In this document: positions 1 to 9,195 of the stretch, piece by piece
Numbering within the stretch: the stretch's first letter is position 1
Layout: each line of letters starts with the position of its first letter
DNA from: Prevotella sp.
GTDB lineage: Bacteria > Bacteroidota > Bacteroidia > Bacteroidales > Bacteroidaceae
Length of the DNA stretch: 36,410 nucleotides
NCBI GenBank assembly: GCA_024695815.1
Contig: JAILHK010000007.1
Coordinates: 1 to 36,410, forward strand
Direction: 5' to 3'
Made by a program: the position numbers and the translations under genes
Notes under the pieces: generated by a model
Seen by the model: only the letters and a program-made list of their open reading frames with translations
Database searches by the model: none
Told to the model about the DNA's origin: nothing

Positions 1-942
1 ACTCTCTGCTACGCGCTCTTCCCAGTACTGTTGGATTTTGGCTTTGTTGGTGACGTAGTTCCAGTCTTCGTTGTTGCCATTCCAGGGGGCATGGCGCCAC
101 TCCCACTCGTTGTCGCGCAGCATCTGTTCGCAGTGGCTGGAGCCCAGCATGATGTCGTACTTGCGCGCCACGGGCAGGTTGTCCTTGTTGGCCCAGAAGG
201 CTTCTGAACACAGGTGCATGGCTGGCCATAGCGTGTTGGCACGCAGGCGCAACAGCAGTTCCATCACGCGGGCATAGGTGTTGGGACCGATGTTGTTGTA
301 CTTCTTGTCGATGCCCTTAGCTGCCCAAGGGAATAGAGCGAAATCTTCGTCGTTGATGAAGATGCCGCGATACTTCACAGAGGGCTCCTTCGACAGGGTC
401 TGCTGACCACTGGCATAAAGCACATCAGACGGTGCCGGCGCCACATCGGCCCACCACACATAGGGCGAGACACCCATCTGGCGTGAGAGTTCAAAGAGTC
501 CGTAGGCGGTGCCACGGGGCGTCGAGCCATAGACCACCAGTGCACGGGCGATGCCCTCAACGGGCTGTTCGACCAACTGGAGGCCATAGACCTCCCACTT
601 GCCAGCCACCATCGTGGCATCAATCTTGCCGGCGGCAGCCAGCTGATCAATGATGGCAGACTGTCCCACGGTGCCGACGATGATAGGCTGATCGCCCGCA
701 GCCAACTGGTTCTTGACAGGAAGAGACTTGCCGGTGACGGCCTTGGCATCGTCAGAAAGACACTGGGCCACGGTCTTCACGACCTCGGCATCATTGTCGG
801 ACACAATGATGGGAGCCGCAGCATCGGCTGTAACGATGGGGAAGCCATCGTCAACAACGGTTTTACTGAGCGTGACGTTCTGTGCAGACATCGTTGCTGA
901 CAACAACAATGCCGCTAAAAAAGTAATAATTGGTTTTGACAT
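1..942 (-). CDS. GH115 family alpha-glucuronidase, N-terminal part (cut by window edge)
   Basis: The frame is open from an ATG at 942 to base 1, giving 314 residues of a protein that is usually about 850 or more. A signal peptide (residues 1-21, ending LSATMSA-Q) implies export. After an N-terminal beta domain, the stretch around residues 191-245 carries PSVKYRGIFINDEDFAL and NNIGPNTYARVMELLLRLRAN, then LWPAMH, which I recognise as the start of the GH115 catalytic domain. GH115 enzymes remove (4-O-methyl-)glucuronic acid from xylan, including internal substitutions. The start lies 71 bases after the stop of the upstream GH127-like gene on the same strand with no promoter box seen between, so the two probably share a transcript. 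The catalytic centre lies mostly outside the window and cannot be checked. The family call is confident; the substrate is inferred. Confidence 0.88.
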   Translation of the reverse strand, partial: MSKPIITFLAALLLSATMSAQNVTLSKTVVDDGFPIVTADAAAPIIVSDNDAEVVKTVAQCLSDDAKAVTGKSLPVKNQLAAGDQPIIVGTVGQSAIIDQLAAAGKIDATMVAGKWEVYGLQLVEQPVEGIARALVVYGSTPRGTAYGLFELSRQMGVSPYVWWADVAPAPSDVLYASGQQTLSKEPSVKYRGIFINDEDFALFPWAAKGIDKKYNNIGPNTYARVMELLLRLRANTLWPAMHLCSEAFWANKDNLPVARKYDIMLGSSHCEQMLRDNEWEWRHAPWNGNNEDWNYVTNKAKIQQYWEERVAES

Positions 943-1013
943 AAATAATAATGATTGTTAGGTTATGTTTCTATGTTGCCGTTAGTCTTTGGTTATGGAT
1001 CGAAAAAGTAGTG

Positions 1014-4000
1014 TTACTTCACCACTACTTTGCGATAGATGCCATCGGAGAAGCGAAGGATGCGAATGCCCTGACGGGAGACTTCACCGCGACCCGACAA
1101 GGAATAGGCCGGAGAGGCCGCTGCACAAGGATGCAAAATGGAACTCGGGATGACGGCCATTGGGACATCGGCCGACTCACTGACACGCTTGATGCGGAAG
1201 TTGTCGCACTTGAACCAACCGGAATTGCTGCCGTCGGAAGTGCCATTGCCGCGCTGATTGCCCGAACGAATGCCGAAACGCAGGTTCTCGTCTTTGGCCA
1301 CATCGACATAGACCACCATGTCGTGCATCACCAGATTGTTGGTTCCCGTACCGCTATAGCCGGCAAAGGTAGCCGTCTCACCTTCGGTCTGATTGGAAAG
1401 ATAGTCGGCGGCAGTACCGAAATACTGTACCGACTGATTGGCAAAGAGACGACACTTGCCAAACAATCCACTCTCGTTCCATAGCTGACAACGAATCTGA
1501 TAGCAACCGGGAACAAGCTTCTCGGCAGGTATCTCCTGATAGAGTTCGAAGTTATTGGGCATTGGGCCCTGCTGGTTATTAAACCAACATACATTATTCT
1601 GATGGCGATTGACGGCATCACTGTTGACACCAAACGACGTGCCTTTGAATTCGGTGGCCAGGTGCCAACCGTAAGGACAACCGCGTGAAGTGGTGCCTTG
1701 GGGGTTCGGGGTTCCATCGACAGCCAGTTCGAAATCGGGATTGATGATCAGTGACTCGGTCAGCGACAGGTCATCATCGCCATTGTCGGCAGGAATACCA
1801 TCGACCTTGTCAAGGCGGAAATAATCTACCTTGAACCAACCGGTTCCATCGCTGGCACGCGTACCATTTGACTTACGACCATCGGAACGAATGCCTAAAC
1901 GCAGATCCTCGCCATCGGCAAGGGTGACATAAACCTGCATATCCTTGAGAAGAAACATGCCATCGGGTGTTCCGCCATAGCCTGCATAGGTAGCCGATTC
2001 GCCTTCTACCTGATTATTGGCATACTCGTCTTTACAACCGAAATACTGCACATTCTGATTGGCAAACAGTCGGCAATTGCCTTTCTGGTTGTGGTTATTC
2101 CACAACTTGCAACGCACACGATAGGTGCCAGCACCCAGTTTTGAGGCTGGCACCACTTGATAGAGTTCGAAGTCCTGTGAGAATGGTAGCATGCGAAACC
2201 AGCAGATGTTATCACCATGAGGATTCTGAGCATCGCTGTTGATGCCATACGACTCACCATTAAGCTGGCCTTGCACGCTCCAGCCATAGGGCACCCATTT
2301 CTTTTTCTCGGAACCGCCGGCATTATAGGTCTCGGCATCGACCATCTCGAAATCGGGATTCACAAGCAGTGATTCATCGGGGATATCATCGGCATGTACT
2401 TCTGGGAACACGGTGAGACGCAGTTCGGTGCAACCATAAGGCACAAGGGTAATGGTTTCGGTCTTGTCGGTAGCAATCACATTGCCAGCACCGGGCAGGA
2501 AGGGGTTGCGACCATTCTGAATGGACCAGTGAATCTGGCGCACAGGCAGACTGATGGTGACGGGGGCATCCTGAAGATCGAAAGGATAGGCGCCCTCGGG
2601 GATCGTTTTGGTGGTGACGGTGAGCGAGGATTCATCGGTGAGCAGTGCGGGGTCGAAACCGTAGTTATAAGGACCGTTGGGGGTGATGCTCCAGCACTTG
2701 AAGTCGGCATTGTCGGAATGCTTGCCGTTCATATTGCCATAGACCTGAGTGTCCTCGACTTTGGTCTGCGGGATGGCATAAGTGAAGAGCAGTGGACCAC
2801 GCTCGACATACCATCCTTGTTGATTGGCTGCCTGACGAACCTGCACATCCATGGGCAGGCGCAACTCGATGACATCGCCATTGTGGAAGGTACGGTTAAG
2901 GGTGATAAAGGTGGATGGGGTCAGCGGCATATCGACGGCAGAGCCATTGACCTTAAGGCTGGCCTGCTGGCACCATCCGGGTATGCGAAGTGACAATGGG
3001 AAGGTGACAGCCGACTGGGAAGTGATGACAAAACGAATGACATCGGAGAAAGGATAGGCGGTCTGTTCGCTGATGGTGACAGACTGGCCGTTGACATCAA
3101 GGGTGATGTCGCTGGGCGAGTAGAGGGCGGCAACAACGGCATCGTCGTGACCTCGCAACCACAGGCGCGAGGCGAAGTTGGGCATCATACGGTTGACATT
3201 GCCCACACAGCACTCTGTCTCGTGGACGGGGCGATAGGCCATCCAGGTGCTGCCACGCTTGAAGGCGTTATTGTCTGACGTGCCGGTGCATATCAGCTGA
3301 TTGACAGACGAGAAATACTGCAGGGCCTTGAAGTCCTTGGTGATAGCACCCAGACCGGCATTAAAGACGGCGCACTCGATGCGATCGGCCCACTCGGCCT
3401 GACCAGTGACCTGCAGGAAGTAGCCCAGCGACCAGGTGTAGTCGGTGATGTCGCAGGTTTCGTGTGCATTATCGACATCGAGGCCGGCGGTGAACTCGGA
3501 ACTGGAATAGAGACCATCTGGCAGAAGATGGTCGCGTTCCAACTTGCGCTCTGCATTCATAGCGATATCCAGGTATTGCTGTTTGCCGGTATAGGCGTAG
3601 AGAAGCAAGGGAATCTTAAGCATCTCGGCATAGGTAACGCCGTGCATGGTGATGACATCGGGTGAGGATGCCACTGGGGCATCGAGCTCGAAACCGCCAC
3701 GATTATATGCAGCTTCGGCCATCTGCAGCAACTGACTATTGCCGGTGTGACCATAGACCCAAAGCATACCCTCGACATTACAGATGTGGCGACGACCATT
3801 GACGAGCAGGTCGGTACTCAAACTGAGATAGTTACGCTCGAGTGCCTTGACAATATCTTCGTTGCCAGTGGCCCAATAGTCGGCCTGCATGGCACGGAAG
3901 AAAACTGCCATAGGCCAAAGGGACTCTATCTTACTGTTGCCGAGGCGACCATTGGTTTGGGCATTTTCGATGGTAAAACTGATACCACTTTCGCCTTTCT

Positions 4001-4328
4001 CAATGAAAGTGCGGTCGTTGATGAGGTAACCTAAGCGCAACAGACCATCGGTATAATAGGCAGTCTGCTCGTAGCGCCACCAATCCTTGGCATCGGGATT
4101 CTCATTGATACGAGGAATATCGCCAGCCCAAAGACAGGAGTTGTAGGGATAGGCCATAGCTTCTGGATGACCGGTGAGACCATCACGCTGTCTGAACAGA
4201 AACTCTTGCAACCATCCCTTGGGCGAGATGCTTTGGATAAGTCCCTCATGATAAACACTATAGTCTTGTGACAGAATCGGACCACAAGATAGAAATGCTA
4301 GTAAAAGTAAGTATAAACGCTTTGACAT
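1014..4328 (-). CDS. GH127-like (DUF1680) beta-L-arabinofuranosidase with two tandem C-terminal domains and a sorting-signal-like tail
   Basis: This 1104-residue protein starts with a signal peptide (1-20). Residues about 25-640 are a DUF1680/GH127-type catalytic region. HETC gives Glu290 and Cys292, and HETECC gives Cys373 and Cys374; these match in order and spacing the Glu-Cys...Cys-Cys zinc/nucleophile set known for GH127 (HypBA1 type), so the active site looks intact. Residues about 649-850 and 856-1052 are two copies of a roughly 200-residue beta-rich domain (NPDFE...PYGW, FELYQ, NCRLFANQ/KCRLFANQ, GIRS, GWFK), probably carbohydrate binding. The last 45-50 residues (YSLSGRGE... GIRILRFSDGIYRKVVVK) resemble a type IX secretion sorting tail. 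The family hydrolyses terminal beta-L-arabinofuranose; related families such as GH146 cannot be excluded. It is the first gene of a pair with the GH115 gene. Confidence 0.85.
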   Translation of the reverse strand: MSKRLYLLLLAFLSCGPILSQDYSVYHEGLIQSISPKGWLQEFLFRQRDGLTGHPEAMAYPYNSCLWAGDIPRINENPDAKDWWRYEQTAYYTDGLLRLGYLINDRTFIEKGESGISFTIENAQTNGRLGNSKIESLWPMAVFFRAMQADYWATGNEDIVKALERNYLSLSTDLLVNGRRHICNVEGMLWVYGHTGNSQLLQMAEAAYNRGGFELDAPVASSPDVITMHGVTYAEMLKIPLLLYAYTGKQQYLDIAMNAERKLERDHLLPDGLYSSSEFTAGLDVDNAHETCDITDYTWSLGYFLQVTGQAEWADRIECAVFNAGLGAITKDFKALQYFSSVNQLICTGTSDNNAFKRGSTWMAYRPVHETECCVGNVNRMMPNFASRLWLRGHDDAVVAALYSPSDITLDVNGQSVTISEQTAYPFSDVIRFVITSQSAVTFPLSLRIPGWCQQASLKVNGSAVDMPLTPSTFITLNRTFHNGDVIELRLPMDVQVRQAANQQGWYVERGPLLFTYAIPQTKVEDTQVYGNMNGKHSDNADFKCWSITPNGPYNYGFDPALLTDESSLTVTTKTIPEGAYPFDLQDAPVTISLPVRQIHWSIQNGRNPFLPGAGNVIATDKTETITLVPYGCTELRLTVFPEVHADDIPDESLLVNPDFEMVDAETYNAGGSEKKKWVPYGWSVQGQLNGESYGINSDAQNPHGDNICWFRMLPFSQDFELYQVVPASKLGAGTYRVRCKLWNNHNQKGNCRLFANQNVQYFGCKDEYANNQVEGESATYAGYGGTPDGMFLLKDMQVYVTLADGEDLRLGIRSDGRKSNGTRASDGTGWFKVDYFRLDKVDGIPADNGDDDLSLTESLIINPDFELAVDGTPNPQGTTSRGCPYGWHLATEFKGTSFGVNSDAVNRHQNNVCWFNNQQGPMPNNFELYQEIPAEKLVPGCYQIRCQLWNESGLFGKCRLFANQSVQYFGTAADYLSNQTEGETATFAGYSGTGTNNLVMHDMVVYVDVAKDENLRFGIRSGNQRGNGTSDGSNSGWFKCDNFRIKRVSESADVPMAVIPSSILHPCAAASPAYSLSGRGEVSRQGIRILRFSDGIYRKVVVK

Positions 4329-4358
4329 GAGTTAGGTTTTTATTATTATCAACGCATG

Positions 4359-4366
4359 CAAAGTTA
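4359..4366 (-). promoter_or_regulatory. Bacteroidota -7 box (TAACTTTG) for the GH127-GH115 pair
   Basis: Read on the minus strand, TAACTTTG fits the TAnnTTTG -7 consensus and lies about 30 bases upstream of the GH127-like ATG at 4328. A TTTG at 4391-4394 sits 24 bases further up, slightly long for a -33 element. This is the only good match between the two genes. Confidence 0.55.
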
Positions 4367-4386
4367 TTCAAAAAGCAGAAACTACA

Positions 4387-4429
4387 ATATCAAATCTTTA
4401 AATATTGATATCAAACTATAATATTTGAT
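4387..4429. repeat. Two overlapping operator-like palindromes upstream of the GH127 gene
   Basis: ATATCAA at 4387-4393 is matched by TTGATAT at 4405-4411, and ATCAAA at 4410-4415 by TTTGAT at 4424-4429. The two imperfect palindromes share bases 4410-4411 and lie just upstream of, or across, the -33 position. Such tandem dyads are typical of regulator sites; no regulator gene is adjacent. Confidence 0.4.
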
Positions 4430-4491
4430 TAGGATTTTTCCTCTGTTGAACAATTTGTTTTGCTAATCGAAAAAGAAAGGTGGCACAAAAC

Positions 4492-4526
4492 AAAAAAAAG
4501 AGTATGCGCAAACACTGCGCATACTC
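4492..4526 (-). terminator. Rho-independent terminator of the exbB-to-TPR operon
   Basis: A perfect 10-bp stem (GAGTATGCGC at 4500-4509 with GCGCATACTC at 4517-4526) has a 7-base loop. On the minus strand it is followed by eight U residues (A run 4492-4499). It lies 65 bases after the stop of the TPR gene. Confidence 0.9.
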
Positions 4527-4591
4527 AAGAAAAAGTGATTATATATATGTTTTCAGATCATCCTGCATCACTGCAGAAAATAAAAAATGGA

Positions 4592-6019
4592 CTAGATAGC
4601 AACAATCTGTGCAGCTGTCTCGTTGGTAGGATCAACCTCAACGAGTTTAGTTGCAAAGACCTTAGACTTCTCTACATCATCCTTAATCTTCAGGTAGTAA
4701 ACCATGAGGAAGTTACCAGACTCCTTCAGACGAGCAATATCGCTCTTGTCCTGCTCGGCCTTGGCAACGATGATGTCCCACAACTTCTCATAGTATGGCT
4801 GGGCCAGACCCTGTGAAGCATCGGGGTCGAGCATGGTGCCTACACGACCACGCCAGAAGAGTGAGTACTCCAAAGCATCGGGATTCTTCTCGGCCAGGTC
4901 TGCATAAATCTTGTCGGCCTTCAGCAGGTAGGCGGTCTTAGCATCACCCTGAAGCTTAGAAGCATACTGAACATAAAGGCGACCGAGGTCTGCGAAATCA
5001 TTCAGAGAAGGAGATGAAACGGCTGCCAGATAGTCGTCGTAGTACTTCAAAGCATTATCGAAATCGCCAATGCCTTTGTAAGCATCGGCCAACTGCTTGA
5101 TAACACCAGCACGCTTGTCTTGTGAATCGAACTCCTGATCGAGCGCAAGCTTATAGATATCGATGGCCTCCTGGTGCTTCTTGGCACCATTCAGTGCATT
5201 ACCATAATAAACATAGTCACGATAGTTCAGCTTCACACTGTCCTTATCAATCTGATTGAACATCATGTCGGCACGACCAAGGGCCTCAGCAAACTGACCG
5301 CTCTCTGTGTAGCAGTACATAGCCAGACGGTTCAGAGTGGCGTTCTTTGGCTCAATCTGCAATCCACGGTTCAACATATTGATGCCCTGGGCATACTTCT
5401 GAGACACGTAAGCAGAGAAGCCATACTCGATGATGTCCATCTTTGACATCTGGTCAGCAGGTACCTTCTCGAAAGCCTCGATAGCCTCGGGGTAACGATT
5501 TGACAGGTAGTTGATGTGACCGATAAGGGCATCAACGGGGAAATCGGGACGTACGGTGCGAAGCTCTTCGAGCTTGTTGACAGCACCAATGGGGTCAACG
5601 ACACGATAAACAGAAGCATAACGACGGTAAGGCTCGGGATCCTCACGATTGAAGAGGATGGCCTGCTCGTAGTTCTGAGCAGCTGCACCTGGATCGTCTT
5701 TCATAGCAGCGATATCGCCCAACAGCAGGTAGGCGGGACCGAAAGCATTCTTCTTGGCAGACAAAGCCATGGCAGCCATGCTGGCAGCGCGGTCATAGTC
5801 CTTCACTTCATAGAATGCACGACCAAAGTCAACCAGGTTGTCTGCATTCTTCTTGTTCTTACTCAAATAGGCCTTCAACTGCTTGTCGAGGTCGGCGGGA
5901 TTGTTCTTGATAATCTCTTTCACGGCAGCAACGTCGGCCTTAGTGCCGTCCTGTGCCATTGCCGTTGTGCTGAAACCTGCCAGCACAAGGCTCATTGCTA
6001 AATATTTAATTGTCTTCAT
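4592..6019 (-). CDS. Exported tetratricopeptide-repeat protein, last gene of the TonB operon
   Basis: The 475-residue protein has a signal peptide (1-22, ending TTAMA-Q) without a lipobox cysteine, so it is probably periplasmic. The rest is helical repeats of TPR type, for example DRAASMAAMALSAKKNAFGPAY and GDFDNALKYYDDYLAA, covering most of the chain. No enzyme motif is seen. It begins 67 bases after the PstS-like lipoprotein gene and ends just before a strong terminator, so it closes the exbB-exbD-exbD-tonB-PBP transcript. TPR proteins are scaffolds, and the position suggests a role in assembling or tuning the TonB energy-coupling complex. That role is inferred from context. Confidence 0.8.
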   Translation of the reverse strand: MKTIKYLAMSLVLAGFSTTAMAQDGTKADVAAVKEIIKNNPADLDKQLKAYLSKNKKNADNLVDFGRAFYEVKDYDRAASMAAMALSAKKNAFGPAYLLLGDIAAMKDDPGAAAQNYEQAILFNREDPEPYRRYASVYRVVDPIGAVNKLEELRTVRPDFPVDALIGHINYLSNRYPEAIEAFEKVPADQMSKMDIIEYGFSAYVSQKYAQGINMLNRGLQIEPKNATLNRLAMYCYTESGQFAEALGRADMMFNQIDKDSVKLNYRDYVYYGNALNGAKKHQEAIDIYKLALDQEFDSQDKRAGVIKQLADAYKGIGDFDNALKYYDDYLAAVSSPSLNDFADLGRLYVQYASKLQGDAKTAYLLKADKIYADLAEKNPDALEYSLFWRGRVGTMLDPDASQGLAQPYYEKLWDIIVAKAEQDKSDIARLKESGNFLMVYYLKIKDDVEKSKVFATKLVEVDPTNETAAQIVAI

Positions 6020-6086
6020 AATCTTCTTATTTAATAATTATTGAATCTGTTGTATAGTCCATTTGACGCATCAAACGGCCAATGGT

Positions 6087-7031
6087 TTATTTTACCGAGA
6101 CTTCACGTACATTCATGTTGGCCTGAATAGGCAGAAGACCTGCTTTCAGGATAACCAACTGACCCTTGGGCAGGCGACAGAAATGGGCAAAACCGGAAGG
6201 CACGCCGCTGCGGGGCTCATTGAGCAGAGCATAGATGGTACGAATGAGAGGATAGTTGCCGTTGTATAGGTAGTACTGATAAGGACGCCAGCTGTTTTGA
6301 GGAGTGGCTGTGTCCATACGTGATACCTTCATGACTGTGACGTTCTTATTGAATGTCACATTGGTAGTGTCGCGTTTATCATTGAGCCAGTTAGACCCGA
6401 TGATGCCAATAGCATTTTGGTGTTTCTCTACCCAGTCGATCACCTCGCTGCTCTTCTTCACAGCACCAATGTTCTTACTGTTAATGGGCTTTCCACCCAA
6501 GATAGAGTCAACACACCAAGTCACCGTGCTCGACTTGGCATTATCGAACACCACATCAATCTCGCCTAACTTAGAGGTGGGATAGATGTCTTTCCACTGA
6601 GAGACCTCGCCCGTGAGAATACGTGCAAAGTCCTTAACGGTGATACATGTGTCAGGATTGCTGTTGTTGACAATGATGGCCAGACCATCATAGGCAATGG
6701 GGATGATGCGAGGAACGAACTTACGGGCTTTCAAATTCTCCATCTCACGCTCACTCAACTGGCGCGTGGTGAAAGCAAGCCAGGTCTCGTTCTTCATCAA
6801 CTTTGTGATGGCTTCCTCCTGATTAGTGTAGATTGGTTTAAGCACTCCCTGAGAATGGAGGGCTTCGAAAATCTCAAGTTCTTCGTCAAGAATAGGGAAG
6901 AAACTTTCGTCGGCGGCAAACACCATAGCTGCCGATTCGTAGTCATAATCAGTTTTAGGCTTGTTCCCACAAGCGAGGAACAAGCCTAAAATTAGAGATA
7001 ATCCAATAATATTGAATTGAGTTCTATTCAT
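6087..7031 (-). CDS. PstS-like substrate-binding lipoprotein in the TonB operon
   Basis: The 314-residue protein has a lipobox ending LFLAC (Cys21), so the mature form is a lipoprotein. The fold signature is that of PstS-like periplasmic binding proteins: an early AADESFFPIL strand, a TNQEEAITKLMKNE region, PIAYDGLAIIVN, an ILTGEVSQWKDIYP motif and a GSNWLND segment. PstS proteins normally bind phosphate for an ABC transporter. No pst permease or ATPase genes are nearby; instead the gene sits 15 bases after tonB. The ligand is therefore uncertain. It may have been recruited as an envelope component of the TonB machinery rather than for ABC uptake. Confidence 0.8.
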   Translation of the reverse strand: MNRTQFNIIGLSLILGLFLACGNKPKTDYDYESAAMVFAADESFFPILDEELEIFEALHSQGVLKPIYTNQEEAITKLMKNETWLAFTTRQLSEREMENLKARKFVPRIIPIAYDGLAIIVNNSNPDTCITVKDFARILTGEVSQWKDIYPTSKLGEIDVVFDNAKSSTVTWCVDSILGGKPINSKNIGAVKKSSEVIDWVEKHQNAIGIIGSNWLNDKRDTTNVTFNKNVTVMKVSRMDTATPQNSWRPYQYYLYNGNYPLIRTIYALLNEPRSGVPSGFAHFCRLPKGQLVILKAGLLPIQANMNVREVSVK

Positions 7032-7046
7032 ACTTTGCGTGTTAGC

Positions 7047-7868
7047 TTACTGAAGTTTGAAGGTTACAGGTACAGTGTACTTCACACGTACTGCAGAGCC
7101 ATTCTGCTTACCAGGAATCCAACGGGGCATTCCCTTCAGCACACGGATAGCTTCACGGTCCAGTGAGGGGTCAACACCACGCATTACCTGTACATCAGTG
7201 ATAGAACCGTCGCGCTCAACCACGAAGGTTGCAACGACACGACCCTGAATACCATTCTCCTCGGCAATAGGAGGATACTGGATATTCTTGCTCAGGTAAG
7301 CCATCAGGGCTGCGTCGCCACCAGGGAATGATGGCATCTGCTCAACCACAGTGAACACCTTGGTGTCCTCTACTTTGGCCTCTTCCACAGTCTGCTGGTT
7401 TGCCTTCAGCACCTCACCTTCAGCATCGTCATTACCTTGAACGTCGAACACACCGATGGCGGTGTTATTCTGAGCAAGTTCCTCTTGCGATTTCATCTCT
7501 TCCTCAGGTTCAACCTCCTCCTTAATGACAGGAGCTGTAAACTTCACAGAGCTTTTTACTTTCTCAACAACCTGCTGTTGCTCAACCTTAACTTGCTCCT
7601 TGCGCTCAACCTTGGTTTCCTTCTTCTGCTCGATCTTAGAGAGCTCTACATCGGCAGTGTTGACAGAAGCCTTTGGAAGGGCGTTTTCGATAGCAACCTT
7701 GGCAATGGCAATGACGAAAATCAAAGCGATAACGGTGATTACCGTCACCAGAGCCTTTACATTTCGTGCACCAGTTTGTTTGCGGAGCTTATAGGCACCG
7801 TAAGACTGGTTTTTACCTTCAAAGACGAGGTCGACCCAGCTATTGTCTATTAGATCTACTTTTGACAT
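7047..7868 (-). CDS. tonB: TonB energy-transducing protein
   Basis: The 273-residue protein has a short cytoplasmic segment, one transmembrane helix (about residues 38-60), a long Lys/Glu/Val-rich periplasmic linker (about 75-165) and a TonB C-terminal domain (about 185-273). The C-terminal domain contains PSFPGGDAALMAYLSKNI, QYPPIAEENGIQGRV and the closing YTVPVTFKLQ strand. TonB passes proton-motive energy from ExbB/ExbD to outer-membrane receptors, including SusC-type transporters such as the one at 19255. The N-terminal NSWVDLVFEGKNQSYGAYKLRK stretch is typical of Bacteroidota TonB proteins. It follows the second exbD by 33 bases. Confidence 0.93.
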   Translation of the reverse strand: MSKVDLIDNSWVDLVFEGKNQSYGAYKLRKQTGARNVKALVTVITVIALIFVIAIAKVAIENALPKASVNTADVELSKIEQKKETKVERKEQVKVEQQQVVEKVKSSVKFTAPVIKEEVEPEEEMKSQEELAQNNTAIGVFDVQGNDDAEGEVLKANQQTVEEAKVEDTKVFTVVEQMPSFPGGDAALMAYLSKNIQYPPIAEENGIQGRVVATFVVERDGSITDVQVMRGVDPSLDREAIRVLKGMPRWIPGKQNGSAVRVKYTVPVTFKLQ

Positions 7869-7901
7869 AGTTCTTTTCTGTTTTTAAATTGTTAGCCATC
7901 A

Positions 7902-8549
7902 TTACTTAACCCCCCTCAAAGCGAGAAGCTTCTCGTCGTCGGGATTAATCTTGTCGATGACATACTTACCAATAGTACAAATCTGCATCTCGTCCAGAGC
8001 ACCTACCATGTTATCGTAGGTTGCAGTGTCAAGTGGCTTGATAATAACGGTGACAGTAGGTATCTTCTCTCCACCAATCACACCATTACGGATTTCGCTC
8101 AGTTGTTTCTGATACTCTTCTTCCGTCATCGTGCTACCAAAAGCCGTTTTCTTCTCGTCAAGAGCCTGCTTAGCCTTCATGATACGAGCAACAGGAGCGA
8201 TACCAGCACCAGTGGTGTGGTGAATCAGCACGTTGCGGAAACCATCACGGCCGTAAGTAGTCTCTTTCAGACAAGTAGGATCATCATACTTGGGCAGGCC
8301 CTCGATATAATAAAGCTTATTGTCGGCAGCCAGATAAACGGTGATAGTCTGGTCAGCTTTTGTTACCGACTTATCCTGATCTTGCATGTTCTCATCGTTG
8401 CTAGGCATAGTCAACTGCATAGCCTGAGGCTTACTCAGTGTAGTACAGAGCATGAAGAAGGTGATCAGAAGCATCATCATATCTACCATCGGCGTGAAAT
8501 TCACGCGGGTATCCATTTTTTTCTGCTTGCTAGCTTTCTTTTTAGCCAT
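7902..8549 (-). CDS. exbD: ExbD-type biopolymer transport protein (second copy)
   Basis: The 215-residue protein has a basic N-terminus, then FTPMVDMMMLLITFFML, which is the single transmembrane helix with the conserved ExbD aspartate (Asp23). The remainder is a periplasmic domain. It starts 3 bases after the stop of the first exbD, so the two are translationally close. The periplasmic part is longer than in classical ExbD (about 140 residues), which is normal for Bacteroidota. It should pair with ExbB in proton-driven energisation of TonB. Confidence 0.9.
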   Translation of the reverse strand: MAKKKASKQKKMDTRVNFTPMVDMMMLLITFFMLCTTLSKPQAMQLTMPSNDENMQDQDKSVTKADQTITVYLAADNKLYYIEGLPKYDDPTCLKETTYGRDGFRNVLIHHTTGAGIAPVARIMKAKQALDEKKTAFGSTMTEEEYQKQLSEIRNGVIGGEKIPTVTVIIKPLDTATYDNMVGALDEMQICTIGKYVIDKINPDDEKLLALRGVK

Positions 8550-8552
8550 ATA

Positions 8553-9164
8553 CTAATCCTCCGATGATGTTTTAAGATTGGTAATCAGTTGGTAACGGTT
8601 CTCATTCATATCCTGGAGCTCTGACATCATTGTTCTGATCACACGGTATGGTGTTGTGGCATCACATTTGATAGCCAACTTCATATCGGGGTCAACCTGA
8701 TGTGCAGCCTTGATCCACTCCTGGAACTCGCTCATACCACCATCGATACTATCGGTGGGGATACCGAGCTTCTGGACAGCTTCAGACATTTTTTCGGGCT
8801 CAAGATTGTAATAAGCATCAAACTGACTTAATGCAGCGCCGATCATGGCATCCTCCTTGAAGTTCTTCATCTGCTTTGCTGTAAGTGAGATATCAAACTT
8901 TGAAGTAACTTCCTGCATCATAGCCATCATGGTGTTCTTATTCTCCGTGCCCACAAATATCTTACCCTCAGGGCTTACAAGGATATTGAGGACATTCTCG
9001 GGAATCTTGACCTCTGACACCGAACTTGGCGTATTGACTTTGATAGGCTCTGGCGTCAGGAATGTTGAGGTCAACATAAAGAAGCAGAGCAACAAAGTCA
9101 TCACGTCTGACATTGGTGTCATGTCAATCCAGATGTCTTTTTTCTCAATTTTTATTTTACCCAT
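8553..9164 (-). CDS. exbD: ExbD-type biopolymer transport protein (first copy)
   Basis: The 203-residue protein contains DMTPMSDVMTLLLCFFML: one transmembrane helix with the channel aspartate (Asp20). Its periplasmic region differs from that of the downstream ExbD, so this is not a recent duplication. It lies between exbB (31 bases upstream) and the second exbD. Paired, diverged exbD genes are common in Bacteroidota TonB operons and may let the complex form heteromeric ExbD pairs. Confidence 0.9.
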   Translation of the reverse strand: MGKIKIEKKDIWIDMTPMSDVMTLLLCFFMLTSTFLTPEPIKVNTPSSVSEVKIPENVLNILVSPEGKIFVGTENKNTMMAMMQEVTSKFDISLTAKQMKNFKEDAMIGAALSQFDAYYNLEPEKMSEAVQKLGIPTDSIDGGMSEFQEWIKAAHQVDPDMKLAIKCDATTPYRVIRTMMSELQDMNENRYQLITNLKTSSED

Positions 9165-9195
9165 AATCGTTTAAGGAATTAAAAGGTAAAACAAA

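Noticed and set aside
951..1484. A 177-codon frame on the plus strand
   Set aside because: It lies opposite the GH127-like gene, whose domains and active-site residues are clear; the translation has no recognisable features.
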